Part shown: in pieces, positions 48,236 to 54,851 of the stretch
How the letters are laid out: each line of letters begins with the position of its first letter
How positions within the stretch are numbered: the first letter of the stretch is position 1
IMG/VR virus record: IMGVR_UViG_3300023179_000041
Location: 42,279 to 106,278 of that record
Direction: 5' to 3' (one strand)
DNA length: 64,000 bases
From: a virus
Made by a program: the position numbers and the translations under genes
Notes under the pieces: generated by a model
What the model was told of the DNA's origin: nothing
Databases searched by the model: none
The model's input: the letters and a program-made list of their open reading frames with translations, nothing else

Positions 48236-48408
48236 TGTCTGAACCCGTGACGGGCGATAAATACGAAGCAGCAAGAAAACTCGTGGATGAGGCTCTGTCG
48301 GAAATCTCCGGCAGAGACCTTGTCTCATCCGCAGAGATGACTGACCTACTCCTAGACATTCGTCTACATTTAGCAGCAGAAGAAGTTGCAACACAACCAA
48401 CTTCGTGA
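48235..48408 (+). CDS. hypothetical helical protein
   Basis: 57 aa: MSEPVTGDKYEAARKLVDEA, then LSEISGRDLVSSAEMTDLLL, ending TQPTS. Helical, acidic. The last codons and stop contain the -35 and part of the -10 of the next promoter. Confidence 0.6.
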   Translation: MSEPVTGDKYEAARKLVDEALSEISGRDLVSSAEMTDLLLDIRLHLAAEEVATQPTS

Positions 48409-48414
48409 TACAAT
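48386..48414 (+). promoter_or_regulatory. promoter TTGCAA-17-TGA-TACAAT
   Basis: Embedded in the end of the preceding gene; the TGA of the extended -10 is its stop codon. Drives 48457. Confidence 0.85.
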
Positions 48415-48456
48415 CTAAGTGTAAGCAATAACCAACTCAACAGAAAGAAAAACAAA

Positions 48457-48927
48457 ATGGGATACTTTGTACAGACAACCAATAACGACATAACCATCAA
48501 GAAAGAAAACTTTGTCAAGTGCTACGAGGCGATGTGCGCCCTCAACCAGCATGATGACTTGAAGCGTGGCGGCTCATACGGCGGCGATGGTGTGGACGCT
48601 CGTAGTCCACGACCAGAAGGTTTGGACTATCACCCCGCCAAATGGTTTTCGTGGATGCCAGCGGATTACCCTCACCAATACAAGACCTTTGAGGAAATCA
48701 TCAAGGCTCTTGGCTTTGACGCTGACTACAACCAAGATGGTGACCTCAGCGCTATCTACTACGACAACAAGATGGGTTCAGAAGACCTGTTCTTCCAGGC
48801 AATCGCCAAGTATGTCGAGAAAGATAGTTTCATTGATTGGCGTGGCGAAGACGGTGCCGAGTGGCGTTGGTTATTCAACGGCGACAGCATTGTGACGCAA
48901 AGCCTCATCAGAAAGGTTTGGGCATGA
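48457..48927 (+). CDS. conserved phage protein of unknown function
   Basis: 156 aa. M-G-Y-F-V-Q-T-T-N and Y-H-P-A-K-W-F-S-W-M-P near 58-67, A-L-G-F-D-A-D and W-R-W-L-F-N near the end are typical of a widespread phage family with no known function. Distant similarity in style to the protein at 52853 (M-G-Y-T-H-Y-W). Confidence 0.7.
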   Translation: MGYFVQTTNNDITIKKENFVKCYEAMCALNQHDDLKRGGSYGGDGVDARSPRPEGLDYHPAKWFSWMPADYPHQYKTFEEIIKALGFDADYNQDGDLSAIYYDNKMGSEDLFFQAIAKYVEKDSFIDWRGEDGAEWRWLFNGDSIVTQSLIRKVWA

Positions 48928-49331
48928 ACGGATATACCGAAACAAACGGATATACCGAAAAACGCGGAACCAAGTACGAAGACGTCGCCTATCTGTCTGA
49001 CGCAAACGACAGTGGCGTCACATTTACAGAAGGCAAAAGCCTCATCACTTTGTGGAACCACCACCAAACGTGGCACTTCGTAGAGGTAAAGCCCTATCTT
49101 TCTCAAAATCTGTTCCGTGTTTACATAGCCCGCAACGCATACGATGAGCAGTCATACGCGCGGCTAGAAAAGTTCATGGGTTCTGGCTGGGTCAAACTCC
49201 ACGAAATAGGAATCAACGGGACTCCTGCTGCACAGGTTTCATACATTCAGAAGTTGGGTCGTGTTGATATAGAACTATTCCGCCGCACCGCAGATATTTT
49301 GTGGGACATAAAGGCGTTCATGAATGAGTAA
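48924..49331 (+). CDS. hypothetical protein
   Basis: 135 aa from ATG 48924 (ATGA overlap). The first 12 residues repeat N-G-Y-T-E, from a 16-bp direct DNA repeat AACGGATATACCGAAA. The rest is beta-rich (GVTFTEGKSLITLWNHHQTW) with a helical C-terminus. Unknown. Confidence 0.65.
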   Translation: MNGYTETNGYTEKRGTKYEDVAYLSDANDSGVTFTEGKSLITLWNHHQTWHFVEVKPYLSQNLFRVYIARNAYDEQSYARLEKFMGSGWVKLHEIGINGTPAAQVSYIQKLGRVDIELFRRTADILWDIKAFMNE

Positions 49332-49464
49332 AGAAACGCGATATTGCGAAGCGGGATGCGGTTATAAGTTGCCAGAAGAATACGGCGACGACGAGACCAT
49401 CTGTGGAGCCTGTTTGGACAATCCTGAATCTTGGGAAGAGTCAGACTTGACATCCGTAAAATAA
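49324..49464 (+). CDS. small zinc-ribbon-like protein
   Basis: 46 aa: C-E-A-G-C-G near residue 8 and C-G-A-C near 27, enough for one zinc site; acidic tail. ATG overlaps the previous stop region. Confidence 0.55.
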   Translation: MSKETRYCEAGCGYKLPEEYGDDETICGACLDNPESWEESDLTSVK

Positions 49465-49475
49465 CTGTCATACTT

Positions 49476-49517
49476 GACGACGCGGCTGAGGCTTTCCTTC
49501 CTTGTGCCTCAGTCGTC
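49476..49517 (+). terminator. hairpin terminator
   Basis: GACGAC...CTGAGGC (to 49492) pairs with GCCTCAG-TCGTC (49506-49517); 7-bp inner and about 5-bp outer stems. Confidence 0.6.
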
Positions 49518-49573
49518 GGGTGCGCGGCCCGTCCAGGTTCTTAATCCCTTTCTGTCCTGGGCGGGCCCCCTGA

Positions 49574-49649
49574 CCCCAAGGGAACGGCCTGCCGGTATAA
49601 ATAAATCCATTATTCGAGGAACACCATTTTTTGGGGCAGGGACAAAAAC
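49574..49649 (+). repeat. interspersed 70-bp element, copy 5
   Basis: CCCAAGGGAACGGCCTGCCG, TATAAATAAATCC, CCATTATTCGAGG-AACA-CCATTTTTTGGGG, CAGGGACAAAAAC. Confidence 0.9.
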
Positions 49650-49695
49650 TCGGCAGCAAGATTCACAAACACACAACGGGGGCCCGGGCCGAAAG

Positions 49696-49716
49696 TTATC
49701 CACAGGCTGTGGAAAA
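49696..49716. promoter_or_regulatory. inverted DnaA-box pair
   Basis: TTATCCACA (exact DnaA-box consensus) at 49696-49704, then GGC, then TGTGGAAAA (one mismatch to the inverted box) at 49708-49716, followed by AT-rich ATAATTCTTGAAAT. Candidate replication origin element. Confidence 0.6.
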
Positions 49717-49733
49717 ATAATTCTTGAAATAGG

Positions 49734-49762
49734 TTGGCATTTGGGTATTCTCCCCCTATATT
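49734..49762 (+). promoter_or_regulatory. promoter TTGGCA-17-TATATT
   Basis: Distal of two tandem promoters for 49883. A GTG at 49775 could start an N-terminally extended product. Confidence 0.65.
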
Positions 49763-49803
49763 GGTATTACCAACGTGAACGAAATAAATATTCGCGATGG
49801 TGG

Positions 49804-49832
49804 TTGCGAAAGCAACGGCAATGTGATACACT
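49804..49832 (+). promoter_or_regulatory. promoter TTGCGA-17-TGA-TACACT
   Basis: Proximal promoter for 49883, standard family member. Confidence 0.85.
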
Positions 49833-49882
49833 TAGTAATAGCAATACCAACCCAAATAACCAAACACAGAAAGGCAATAGCA

Positions 49883-50926
49883 ATGTCCAAAGAAACTATG
49901 GAGTGGCTCAACTCCAACATTCTCGTCGGGTTCACCGCCGAGCGTGGGAACGCGTGGCACTACCGCGCCGACCTACAAGGTTCAGAGCCAAACCACTACG
50001 AAGGCGCGATTCCGACCGACGATATTCTTCGTCGGCTCTTCGCGTGGTCGGCAGTATCGGCTCCCGTTTTTGTTCGTGTCCCCGCGACACTTGAAGACGC
50101 GACCTCAACCGATGACGAAGGCAATCCAATCAAGTTCATTCGCGTAGAGCGTCAAGCAATCTTGCGCTCAGATACCAACGAACTGATGGAAATCTTCGGC
50201 AACGACTATCGCTCGCACCAATACGGCGAGTGGCTCGTTCAGAACCTTGCGAACATCGTTGATGGAAATATCAACTTTGGCTCGGCAGGGCTCTTGAAGA
50301 ACGGCGCAGTTGCGTTCGTCTCGTTGGAAATGCCAGAGTCAGTAGAAGTGTTGGAAGGATTCTCAGTCCGACCGCACCTACTCGCGACTACTTCGCACAA
50401 CGGAATGTTGGCAACGACCTACAAGAGCGTTTCTACATTCGTCGTGTGCGATAACACTCACGCGATGGCGATGAGCGAAAACACGAGTCAGTTCAAGACC
50501 CGACACAGCAAGTATTCGGGAATGAAGATTCAGTCTGCTCGTGACGCTCTTGGTATCGTTCACAAGATGACGGAAGATATCGTCGCGGAAGTGACGAAAC
50601 TGTCCGAAGTCAAAGTGACCGACGCAGAATGGCAAAAAGTGCTTGAAGCACTCGCGCCTATTCCGTCGCTTGCGAAAGACGAAAGCAACAAGGCAGCAGT
50701 GACGCGCGCAGAGAATAAGCGCGCCGAACTTGTCGGTCTTTACAACTACGATGTTCGCGTGGCACCGTGGAAGGGTTCAGCACTTGGAGTTCTTCAAGCG
50801 TTCAACACTTACAACCACCACATCGTCGGCAACGACAAGAACCGCGCCGAGCGCAATCAAATGAACGCGCTAATGGGCAAGACCGAGCAGAGTGACCGAA
50901 AGGTTCTCCAACTTCTCGGAGTCTGA
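49883..50926 (+). CDS. DUF932 (phage/plasmid-like) protein
   Basis: 347 aa from ATG 49883 with SD AGAAAGG. F-V-V-C-D-N-T-H-A-M-A-M near the middle and K-Y-S-G-M-K-I-Q-S-A-R-D-A-L-G are the DUF932 pattern (TIGR03299-type). The family is common on phages and plasmids and is of unknown function. Largest gene of the right-hand region, driven by two promoters and followed by 680 bp without a conventional gene. Confidence 0.82.
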   Translation: MSKETMEWLNSNILVGFTAERGNAWHYRADLQGSEPNHYEGAIPTDDILRRLFAWSAVSAPVFVRVPATLEDATSTDDEGNPIKFIRVERQAILRSDTNELMEIFGNDYRSHQYGEWLVQNLANIVDGNINFGSAGLLKNGAVAFVSLEMPESVEVLEGFSVRPHLLATTSHNGMLATTYKSVSTFVVCDNTHAMAMSENTSQFKTRHSKYSGMKIQSARDALGIVHKMTEDIVAEVTKLSEVKVTDAEWQKVLEALAPIPSLAKDESNKAAVTRAENKRAELVGLYNYDVRVAPWKGSALGVLQAFNTYNHHIVGNDKNRAERNQMNALMGKTEQSDRKVLQLLGV

Positions 50927-50936
50927 CCGCGTACAG

Positions 50937-50960
50937 GTGGGGTGCGAAAGCACCCCACCG
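50937..50960 (+). terminator. hairpin terminator, GAAA loop
   Basis: GGTGGGGTGC-GAAA-GCACCCCACC: 10-bp perfect stem with a GNRA loop, 11 bp after the DUF932 stop. Confidence 0.75.
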
Positions 50961-51030
50961 AACACGCGTTCGGGCCGCGAGCGCGCGGCGAGGCCGGGAA
51001 CAGGGACCGACGAACCGGACATGCCAGGGT

Positions 51031-51100
51031 CCAAGGGAACGGCGCAGCATAAGAATAAAACCATTGGTAATGGAACACCATTTCTTGGGTCGGGAGCAGG
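51031..51100 (+). repeat. interspersed 70-bp element, copy 6
   Basis: CCAAGGGAACGGCGCAGC, AAGAATAAAACC, CCATTGGTAATGG-AACA-CCATTTCTTGGG, TCGGGAGCAGGA. Here the variable part is itself a perfect palindrome. Confidence 0.88.
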
Positions 51101-51134
51101 AGCAGGTTTACAGCGCACCGGCGCATAGCAAAAC

Positions 51135-51152
51135 TGTTAGGCAAGCCTTACA
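51135..51152. promoter_or_regulatory. palindrome TGTTAGGC-AA-GCCTTACA
   Basis: One mismatch from perfect; same motif as 57500-57517 and 62227-62244. Candidate operator. Confidence 0.5.
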
Positions 51153-51182
51153 AAAGAAACTTTGCACAATCTCAGTTTCGGG

Positions 51183-51212
51183 TTGCGCACCACACCCCAA
51201 GTGTGGTACAGT
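51183..51212 (+). promoter_or_regulatory. promoter TTGCGC-18-TACAGT
   Basis: -10 ends 6 nt before an ATG (51219), the leaderless spacing. Confidence 0.65.
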
Positions 51213-51218
51213 ATAGGT

Positions 51219-51278
51219 ATGGGGTTAGCACCCCAGAAAATAATTCAGAATAAGGTTGCGAAAGCGACTAGAATGTGA
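51219..51278 (+). CDS. possible 19-residue leaderless peptide
   Basis: MGLAPQKIIQNKVAKATRM. Supported only by exact leaderless spacing from a promoter. The ORF runs through the next promoter and its stop is the TGA of that -10, so it may be fortuitous. Confidence 0.25.
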   Translation: MGLAPQKIIQNKVAKATRM

Positions 51279-51284
51279 TACAGT
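51256..51284 (+). promoter_or_regulatory. promoter TTGCGA-17-TGA-TACAGT
   Basis: No ORF follows for 270 bp; likely drives the RNA gene at 51290. Confidence 0.8.
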
Positions 51285-51288
51285 ATAA

Positions 51289-51530
51289 GTAGTGGGAAAC
51301 CACTACGGAATCACTAACAACATACGGATAGCATTACCAGTCACGCGTTGTATCACCAGCGATGTGCGAGAGAAGTGCCGCGGCACCCACTCAGTTCCTC
51401 TCCTGCGATGAGCCGCCTCTGCTAGTCCCTGCTATCGGCGGCAACCAGACTTGCTATCTGGTGGGTCGCAACGAAATGGGCAACGACGGTTGCTGTTGGT
51501 GGTTTCGTAGTGGTTTCTGACTGCGATAGG
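51289..51530 (+). ncRNA. candidate promoter-driven structured RNA
   Basis: Begins with GTAGTGG-GAAA-CCACTAC (51289-51306), then several hairpins: GTGCCGCGGCAC, GCCGCC...GGCGGC with an 18-nt loop, CCAGA...TCTGG and GCAAC-GACG-GTTGC. No ORF. The next promoter (51531) starts at its 3' end. The 3' boundary is not defined. Confidence 0.55.
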
Positions 51531-51559
51531 TTGCGAAAGTGCCTAGCGTGTGATACAAT
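51531..51559 (+). promoter_or_regulatory. promoter TTGCGA-17-TGA-TACAAT
   Basis: Drives 51610. The leader starts with a 9-bp hairpin GTAGTGGGC-(6)-GCCCACTAC. Confidence 0.9.
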
Positions 51560-51609
51560 CTAAGTAGTGGGCAATCCCGCCCACTACAAACACAAGGAAA
51601 GGCAACACA

Positions 51610-52062
51610 ATGAGTACCATCAGCAATACGACGGAACTGAGCGTGGGAGAAATCGTCTCACTGCTCGGCGCAAACTGTCTCAACACCAACCCGACTATCG
51701 GCACTGCCCCCACAAAGGCTCGTGTCGCACCCGTAGCGTTCCACGACGGACACCCAATCTGGGTCAAAGACTTGGAACAGCGTGGCGGAGATGTGTACGA
51801 CCTGCTGGATACAATCACCCCCGACGAGTCTGCGAACTATTACGGGGTCATTACGGCTGGTTGGGCTTCGCCCGTTGGAGACAACGACCACCTGCCACCG
51901 TCTCAGCACCCTGAGCGTCGGCGTGTGGAGTTGCTGGTCGTCGTCAATCGTGACGGCTCAATAGCAAGCGCACTCTCAATGTCGGGCAACGACGAACTGA
52001 TTATTGACGAAGGCAAAGCGCACGGCGCACTTGCCGACGCAGTTCTCGGTATCTTCGCCTGA
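51610..52062 (+). CDS. hypothetical protein
   Basis: 150 aa, SD GGAAAGG. A-P-V-A-F-H-D-G-H-P-I-W-V-K-D-L-E-Q-R-G-G-D-V-Y and later V-E-L-L-V-V-V-N-R-D-G-S-I-A-S-A-L read like a small alpha/beta fold. No family. Ends before a strong GGGCTGGTGGG terminator. Confidence 0.65.
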   Translation: MSTISNTTELSVGEIVSLLGANCLNTNPTIGTAPTKARVAPVAFHDGHPIWVKDLEQRGGDVYDLLDTITPDESANYYGVITAGWASPVGDNDHLPPSQHPERRRVELLVVVNRDGSIASALSMSGNDELIIDEGKAHGALADAVLGIFA

Positions 52063-52069
52063 GTCAGTC

Positions 52070-52096
52070 GGGCTGGTGGGCAACCCCCACCAGCCC
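52070..52096 (+). terminator. GGGCTGGTGGG hairpin terminator
   Basis: 11-bp perfect stem with a 5-nt loop, no U-tract. First of a recurring family. Confidence 0.85.
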
Positions 52097-52134
52097 ACAA
52101 CTCGGCCGGCAGGGGCAGAATCTTCCAAACAAAG

Positions 52135-52163
52135 TTGCAAAGCAACAGAAAGTGTGATACACT
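52135..52163 (+). promoter_or_regulatory. promoter TTGCAA-17-TGA-TACACT
   Basis: Leaderless: ATG 52170 is 6 nt after the -10. Confidence 0.9.
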
Positions 52164-52169
52164 AGAACT

Positions 52170-52382
52170 ATGAGCACAAACACCGAAATCAAATATCCAG
52201 AGATAACAATCCCGCTTGAGGGCGAGGACGGAAATGCGTTTGCAATACTTGGGCGTGTTAGCCGTATCGCCAAGCAGGAGGGTGTCTCAAAAGAAGAGAT
52301 TAAAGCGTTTATGGATGAGGCGATGAGTAGCGATTATGACCACCTTCTCCGCACCGTGATGCGCTGGTTCTCGATTACCTGA
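52170..52382 (+). CDS. hypothetical protein, leaderless
   Basis: 70 aa. E-D-G-N-A-F-A-I-L-G-R-V-S-R-I-A-K-Q-E-G-V-S-K-E-E-I (in two parts) then Y-D-H-L-L-R-T-V-M-R-W-F. This resembles a small family in phages of many hosts. Alpha-helical. Confidence 0.68.
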   Translation: MSTNTEIKYPEITIPLEGEDGNAFAILGRVSRIAKQEGVSKEEIKAFMDEAMSSDYDHLLRTVMRWFSIT

Positions 52383-52389
52383 GTTCGCT

Positions 52390-52428
52390 TCTACGGGATT
52401 GCACACACACCTAGGTGGTCTCCGTAGA
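52390..52428 (+). terminator. hairpin TCTACGG/CCGTAGA
   Basis: 7-bp stem, 25-nt loop, directly after the 52170 gene. Confidence 0.45.
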
Positions 52429-52432
52429 ACGA

Positions 52433-52470
52433 GGGCAGGGGCAGAGTATTCACTTTCTCTGTCCCTGCCC
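52433..52470 (+). terminator. hairpin GGGCAGGG/CCCTGCCC
   Basis: 8-bp stem plus inner CAGAG/CTCTG. Separates 52170 from a promoter remnant near 52480-52510. Confidence 0.6.
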
Positions 52471-52513
52471 GACTCTCAGGTTGCAAATTCAGAAAAACCG
52501 CTACGCTTTAGTT

Positions 52514-52593
52514 CTTCCCGAGTTGAGTTCCCGGCGGGCCTTTTCCTCGGGAAGGCGCAGGGGCAGGGCACGGGCCTCCGTAGTCCCTGCCCC
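52514..52593 (+). other. two GC hairpins, likely remnant of a lost unit
   Basis: CTTCCCGAG/CTCGGGAAG (52514-52554) and GGGGCAGGG/CCCTGCCCC (52560-52593). A TTGCAA with TACGCT at 15-bp spacing (52481-52507) precedes them. No ORF between: either a small RNA or a decayed gene cassette. Confidence 0.45.
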
Positions 52594-52603
52594 TCGCAGC
52601 AGG

Positions 52604-52632
52604 TTGCAAATCAACAGAAACTGTGATACAAT
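52604..52632 (+). promoter_or_regulatory. promoter TTGCAA-17-TGA-TACAAT
   Basis: Leaderless: ATG 52639 is 6 nt after the -10. Confidence 0.9.
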
Positions 52633-52638
52633 ATAACT

Positions 52639-52806
52639 ATGAAACCAAACCACTACTACGCACCATTCAAAAACTTTGAAGGCTGGGAAGTCTGGCTTTA
52701 CAGCGGGACAACTCGCCTAGACCGCATCTCTGGCCCTCATCAAGACCGCATCGCTGCCGAAAGAGCAGCAGCGCGTTTGATGAACGAAGAGTTGCTAAGT
52801 CAGTAA
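52639..52806 (+). CDS. hypothetical protein, leaderless
   Basis: 55 aa: MKPNHYYAPFKNFEGWEVWL, then YSGTTRLDRISG, ending ELLSQ. Basic-aromatic. No family. The next promoter begins inside its 3' end. Confidence 0.65.
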   Translation: MKPNHYYAPFKNFEGWEVWLYSGTTRLDRISGPHQDRIAAERAAARLMNEELLSQ

Positions 52807-52820
52807 ATAAGTGATACAAT
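52792..52820 (+). promoter_or_regulatory. promoter TTGCTA-17-TGA-TACAAT
   Basis: Its -35 overlaps the last codons of the preceding gene. Drives 52853. Confidence 0.88.
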
Positions 52821-52852
52821 AGAGATAACACAACAAGAAAGGCACAAACACA

Positions 52853-53344
52853 ATGGGATACACGCACTACTGGGTACGAGACAAGCGCAATGTCGGCTCG
52901 GCTTGGATGTTCGGCAAACTTGCCCTAGACACCAAGAAGATTATTGAGCAGGCAAAGTCAGAAGGCATAGAAATATGCGGACCTCTTGGCAAAGGCGAGC
53001 CCGAGTTCACCGAGGCACACTTCTGCTTTAACGGAACCGAAGTCGGCGGACTTGACCACGAGACCTTTTGGTGGGAAGCACTGCCAACTCAGCCCGACTA
53101 CCAATACGAATACAAGAAAGGCACCGACCGTGAGAATGAGATTTTTGAGTTCTGTAAGACTGCTTACAAGCCGTATGACTTGGTGGTCGTGGCAGTTCTT
53201 CTCAGGGCTAAATACTGGTACGGAAATGTCGTAGATGTTTTTTCTGATGGTGGCTGGGATAGCGACTGGAAAGAAGGGCGAGCCTTCTACGAGCGCATCT
53301 TTGACGAAGTCGCACAGTGTCCACGAGACGAGGTGTCGGCGTGA
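52853..53344 (+). CDS. conserved phage protein of unknown function
   Basis: 163 aa, SD AGAAAGG. M-G-Y-T-H-Y-W-V-R-D opens a family found in many phages. F-C-F-N-G-T-E-V-G-G-L-D-H-E-T-F-W-W-E near 58-76 and F-C-K-T-A-Y-K-P-Y-D-L-V-V-V-A-V-L near 97-113 are its strongest blocks. Function unknown. GTGA overlap with the next gene. Confidence 0.75.
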   Translation: MGYTHYWVRDKRNVGSAWMFGKLALDTKKIIEQAKSEGIEICGPLGKGEPEFTEAHFCFNGTEVGGLDHETFWWEALPTQPDYQYEYKKGTDRENEIFEFCKTAYKPYDLVVVAVLLRAKYWYGNVVDVFSDGGWDSDWKEGRAFYERIFDEVAQCPRDEVSA

Positions 53345-53505
53345 CGCGCCTCTATCGAGATATGGTCCACTTCGGCACCGAGGACTCATTCGACGCCTTT
53401 AAGCGGAAAGTAAACGATTACTACGACTGGTGTCTACGACTTGGTCGAGACCCCCAAAACGACGAGAACTGGATTACGTACCACGAGATGATGGCCAACG
53501 CTTAG
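53341..53505 (+). CDS. hypothetical protein
   Basis: 54 aa from GTG 53341: MTRLYRDMVHFGTEDSFDAF then KRKVNDYYDWCLRLGRDPQN. Coupled to the previous gene. Helical. Confidence 0.6.
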   Translation: MTRLYRDMVHFGTEDSFDAFKRKVNDYYDWCLRLGRDPQNDENWITYHEMMANA

Positions 53506-53558
53506 TCCTTGGCTGGCCCGGCCTCATCCTTTCCGGGCCGGGCCGGCACCCAAGGGAA
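53506..53558 (+). terminator. GC-rich hairpin after 53341 unit
   Basis: CCTTGG and GGCCCGG (53516-53522) pair with CCGGGCC (53533-53539) and CCAAGG (53550-53555); the outer arm merges into interspersed element copy 7. Confidence 0.55.
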
Positions 53559-53619
53559 TGGCGCAGCCTTAAATAAATCCGAATATCGAGGAACACCATA
53601 TTTTGTGGCAGGGGCAGAA
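53549..53619 (+). repeat. interspersed 70-bp element, copy 7
   Basis: CCCAAGGGAATGGCGCAGCC, TTAAATAAATCC, CCGAATATCGAGG-AACA-CCATATTTTGTGG, CAGGGGCAGAA. Confidence 0.88.
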
Positions 53620-53726
53620 TTCATCAATTGCTTATTAGCAAGTCGTGCAGATAAGCCGCAGGGGCCAAGGTCACTCTCCGTGGTCGAGCGGCCACCCTGG
53701 GCGGTCAGAACTTTTTTCCGTAGAAG

Positions 53727-53755
53727 TTGCCAACTGTCTAACAAACTGCTATAAT
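53727..53755 (+). promoter_or_regulatory. class II promoter TTGCCA-17-TATAAT (GTCTAAC spacer)
   Basis: Spacer carries CTGTCTAACA. Leaderless: ATG 53762 is 6 nt after the -10. Confidence 0.88.
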
Positions 53756-53761
53756 CTAGGT

Positions 53762-54157
53762 ATGAGAACATACACACTCCCAAACATCAACCGTGAAGGT
53801 CGCGAATGTGACCCCACAGAACTTATCCAGCAAATCGGACTAATGAACCTCTACGCCATCTCTGGTGGTCTTTGGGGCTCTCTCCGTGACGCTGAGCAAA
53901 ACATAATCGGTGCGTGGCTGCCTGTCGGTCAAGGTCGTATGGTTGAGGTGTCGCTTGACTTTGACGACACCTACCGTGTCCGTTGCGTTCGCCGTGTTAT
54001 GCGTGGCAAGAACCGTAATCAGGGCATTATTGAGACCGAAGTAGTCGGTGTCTATTGCGACCAAGTGGGCGAGGCTGCCTATCAAGCGTCGTGCTGGCGC
54101 ACCAACAACTACCGAAAAGAAATCGCGTCACAGGTTGCCGACAGCGCAACGGTGTGA
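53762..54157 (+). CDS. hypothetical protein, leaderless
   Basis: 131 aa. I-N-R-E-G-R-E-C-D-P-T-E-L and G-R-M-V-E-V-S-L-D-F-D-D-T-Y-R-V-R-C-V-R-R-V are the clearest segments; mixed alpha/beta. No family. Its last codons encode the next promoter (TTGCCG ... GTGTGA with the TGA as stop). Confidence 0.65.
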   Translation: MRTYTLPNINREGRECDPTELIQQIGLMNLYAISGGLWGSLRDAEQNIIGAWLPVGQGRMVEVSLDFDDTYRVRCVRRVMRGKNRNQGIIETEVVGVYCDQVGEAAYQASCWRTNNYRKEIASQVADSATV

Positions 54158-54163
54158 TACAAT
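54135..54163 (+). promoter_or_regulatory. promoter TTGCCG-17-TGA-TACAAT
   Basis: Embedded in the preceding gene's end. Leader has GTGTGGGGATAACCTCAC, a weak 5' hairpin. Drives 54213. Confidence 0.88.
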
Positions 54164-54212
54164 AGAGGTGTGGGGATAACCTCACGCTAAACCAAACAGG
54201 AAAGGCAATCAA

Positions 54213-54623
54213 ATGAGTAAAACAGTAAATGTTCGGGTCGCCAAGAGCAAGTTGCTCAAAGCCCTGAAAGAAGCACTTGACCGCAAGGTTGAGGAAGCGA
54301 ACAACCACGCCAAGGCTGAGAAGGCTCAGAAGCAGGCAATCGCAGACATCAAGAAGTCTGTCGCCGCGCTTGTGAAGTCTGGAAAACTCACGCCCAAAGA
54401 GGTGTCGTTTCCATACAACTATCACCGCTACGGCAACGAGGAAATCAACGAAGTCACCGTGACTTTCAGTCACAAGATTTCACTCCCCAAAATTGAGGGT
54501 TTCAGCGAGCACCGTAATCAGGAAGCGCAAGAGGAACTTTCTAACGCAATCCGAGTGCTGGAACTGTCCGACGAGGAGTATGTCCGTACTTCCTCATACG
54601 GCGCAGTAGCCAAGTATCTCTAA
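54213..54623 (+). CDS. hypothetical coiled-coil protein
   Basis: 136 aa, SD GGAAAGG. Residues about 10-60 form a long charged coiled coil (LLKALKEALDRKVEEANNHA); the C-terminal half is a small alpha/beta unit (ITVTFSHKI-like). Possibly a virion-host interaction scaffold; unknown. Confidence 0.65.
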   Translation: MSKTVNVRVAKSKLLKALKEALDRKVEEANNHAKAEKAQKQAIADIKKSVAALVKSGKLTPKEVSFPYNYHRYGNEEINEVTVTFSHKISLPKIEGFSEHRNQEAQEELSNAIRVLELSDEEYVRTSSYGAVAKYL

Positions 54624-54634
54624 GTGGTCAGCGA

Positions 54635-54661
54635 GGCTGGTGGGGCAACCCCCCACCAGCC
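54635..54661 (+). terminator. GGCTGGTGGGG hairpin terminator
   Basis: 11-bp perfect stem, 5-nt loop. Confidence 0.85.
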
Positions 54662-54665
54662 CAGC

Positions 54666-54737
54666 CCCAAGGGAACGGCGCAAGGCAAAATAAATCCATT
54701 TATCGAGGAACACCATTTTTTGGGGCAGGAGCAGAAA
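54666..54737 (+). repeat. interspersed 70-bp element, copy 8
   Basis: CCCAAGGGAACGGCGCAAGG, AAAATAAATCC, CCATTTATCGAGG-AACA-CCATTTTTTGGGG, CAGGAGCAGAA. Closest to the consensus. Followed by GGGCTTGTGAAAGTG, shared with copies 9 and 11. Confidence 0.92.
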
Positions 54738-54815
54738 TCGCTTTCACCGGCCCCGGGCTTGTGAAAGTGTGAACAAGCACAAGCCGAATGTCACACAACT
54801 GTAATACTTCTCAGG

Positions 54816-54845
54816 TTGCCAAATGTCTAACACTATGCCTATAAT
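54816..54845 (+). promoter_or_regulatory. class II promoter TTGCCA-18-TATAAT (GTCTAAC spacer)
   Basis: Leaderless: ATG 54852 is 6 nt after the -10. Confidence 0.88.
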
Positions 54846-54851
54846 GTAGTT

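Larger units (their letters stand above)
49465..49882 (+). other. gene-free region with element, DnaA boxes and tandem promoters
   Basis: 418 bp without a convincing gene. In order: a terminator hairpin (49476-49517), interspersed element copy 5, a pair of inverted DnaA-box sequences with AT-rich flank (49696-49726), and two promoters (49734-49762, 49804-49832) for the DUF932 gene. Confidence 0.6.
50927..51609 (+). other. long interval without a conventional gene
   Basis: 683 bp. Contains a GGTGGGGTGC-GAAA-GCACCCCACC hairpin just after the DUF932 stop (50937-50960), interspersed element copy 6, a TGTTAGGC palindrome (51135-51152), three promoters, a possible 19-codon leaderless ORF, and a candidate 240-nt RNA gene. 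Confidence 0.7.

Noticed and set aside
49474-50094. 206-codon plus-strand ORF across element copy 5, DnaA boxes and promoters
   Set aside because: It runs through a terminator, a repeat, two promoters and the DUF932 gene in another frame; composition is that of a shadow.
51567-51914. 115-codon ORF in the region of 51610-52062
   Set aside because: Different frame of a gene with proper promoter, SD and terminator.
52399-52636. Two 70-75 codon ORFs between 52170 and 52639
   Set aside because: They read through three GC hairpins and a promoter, lack SDs and have shadow-like composition.
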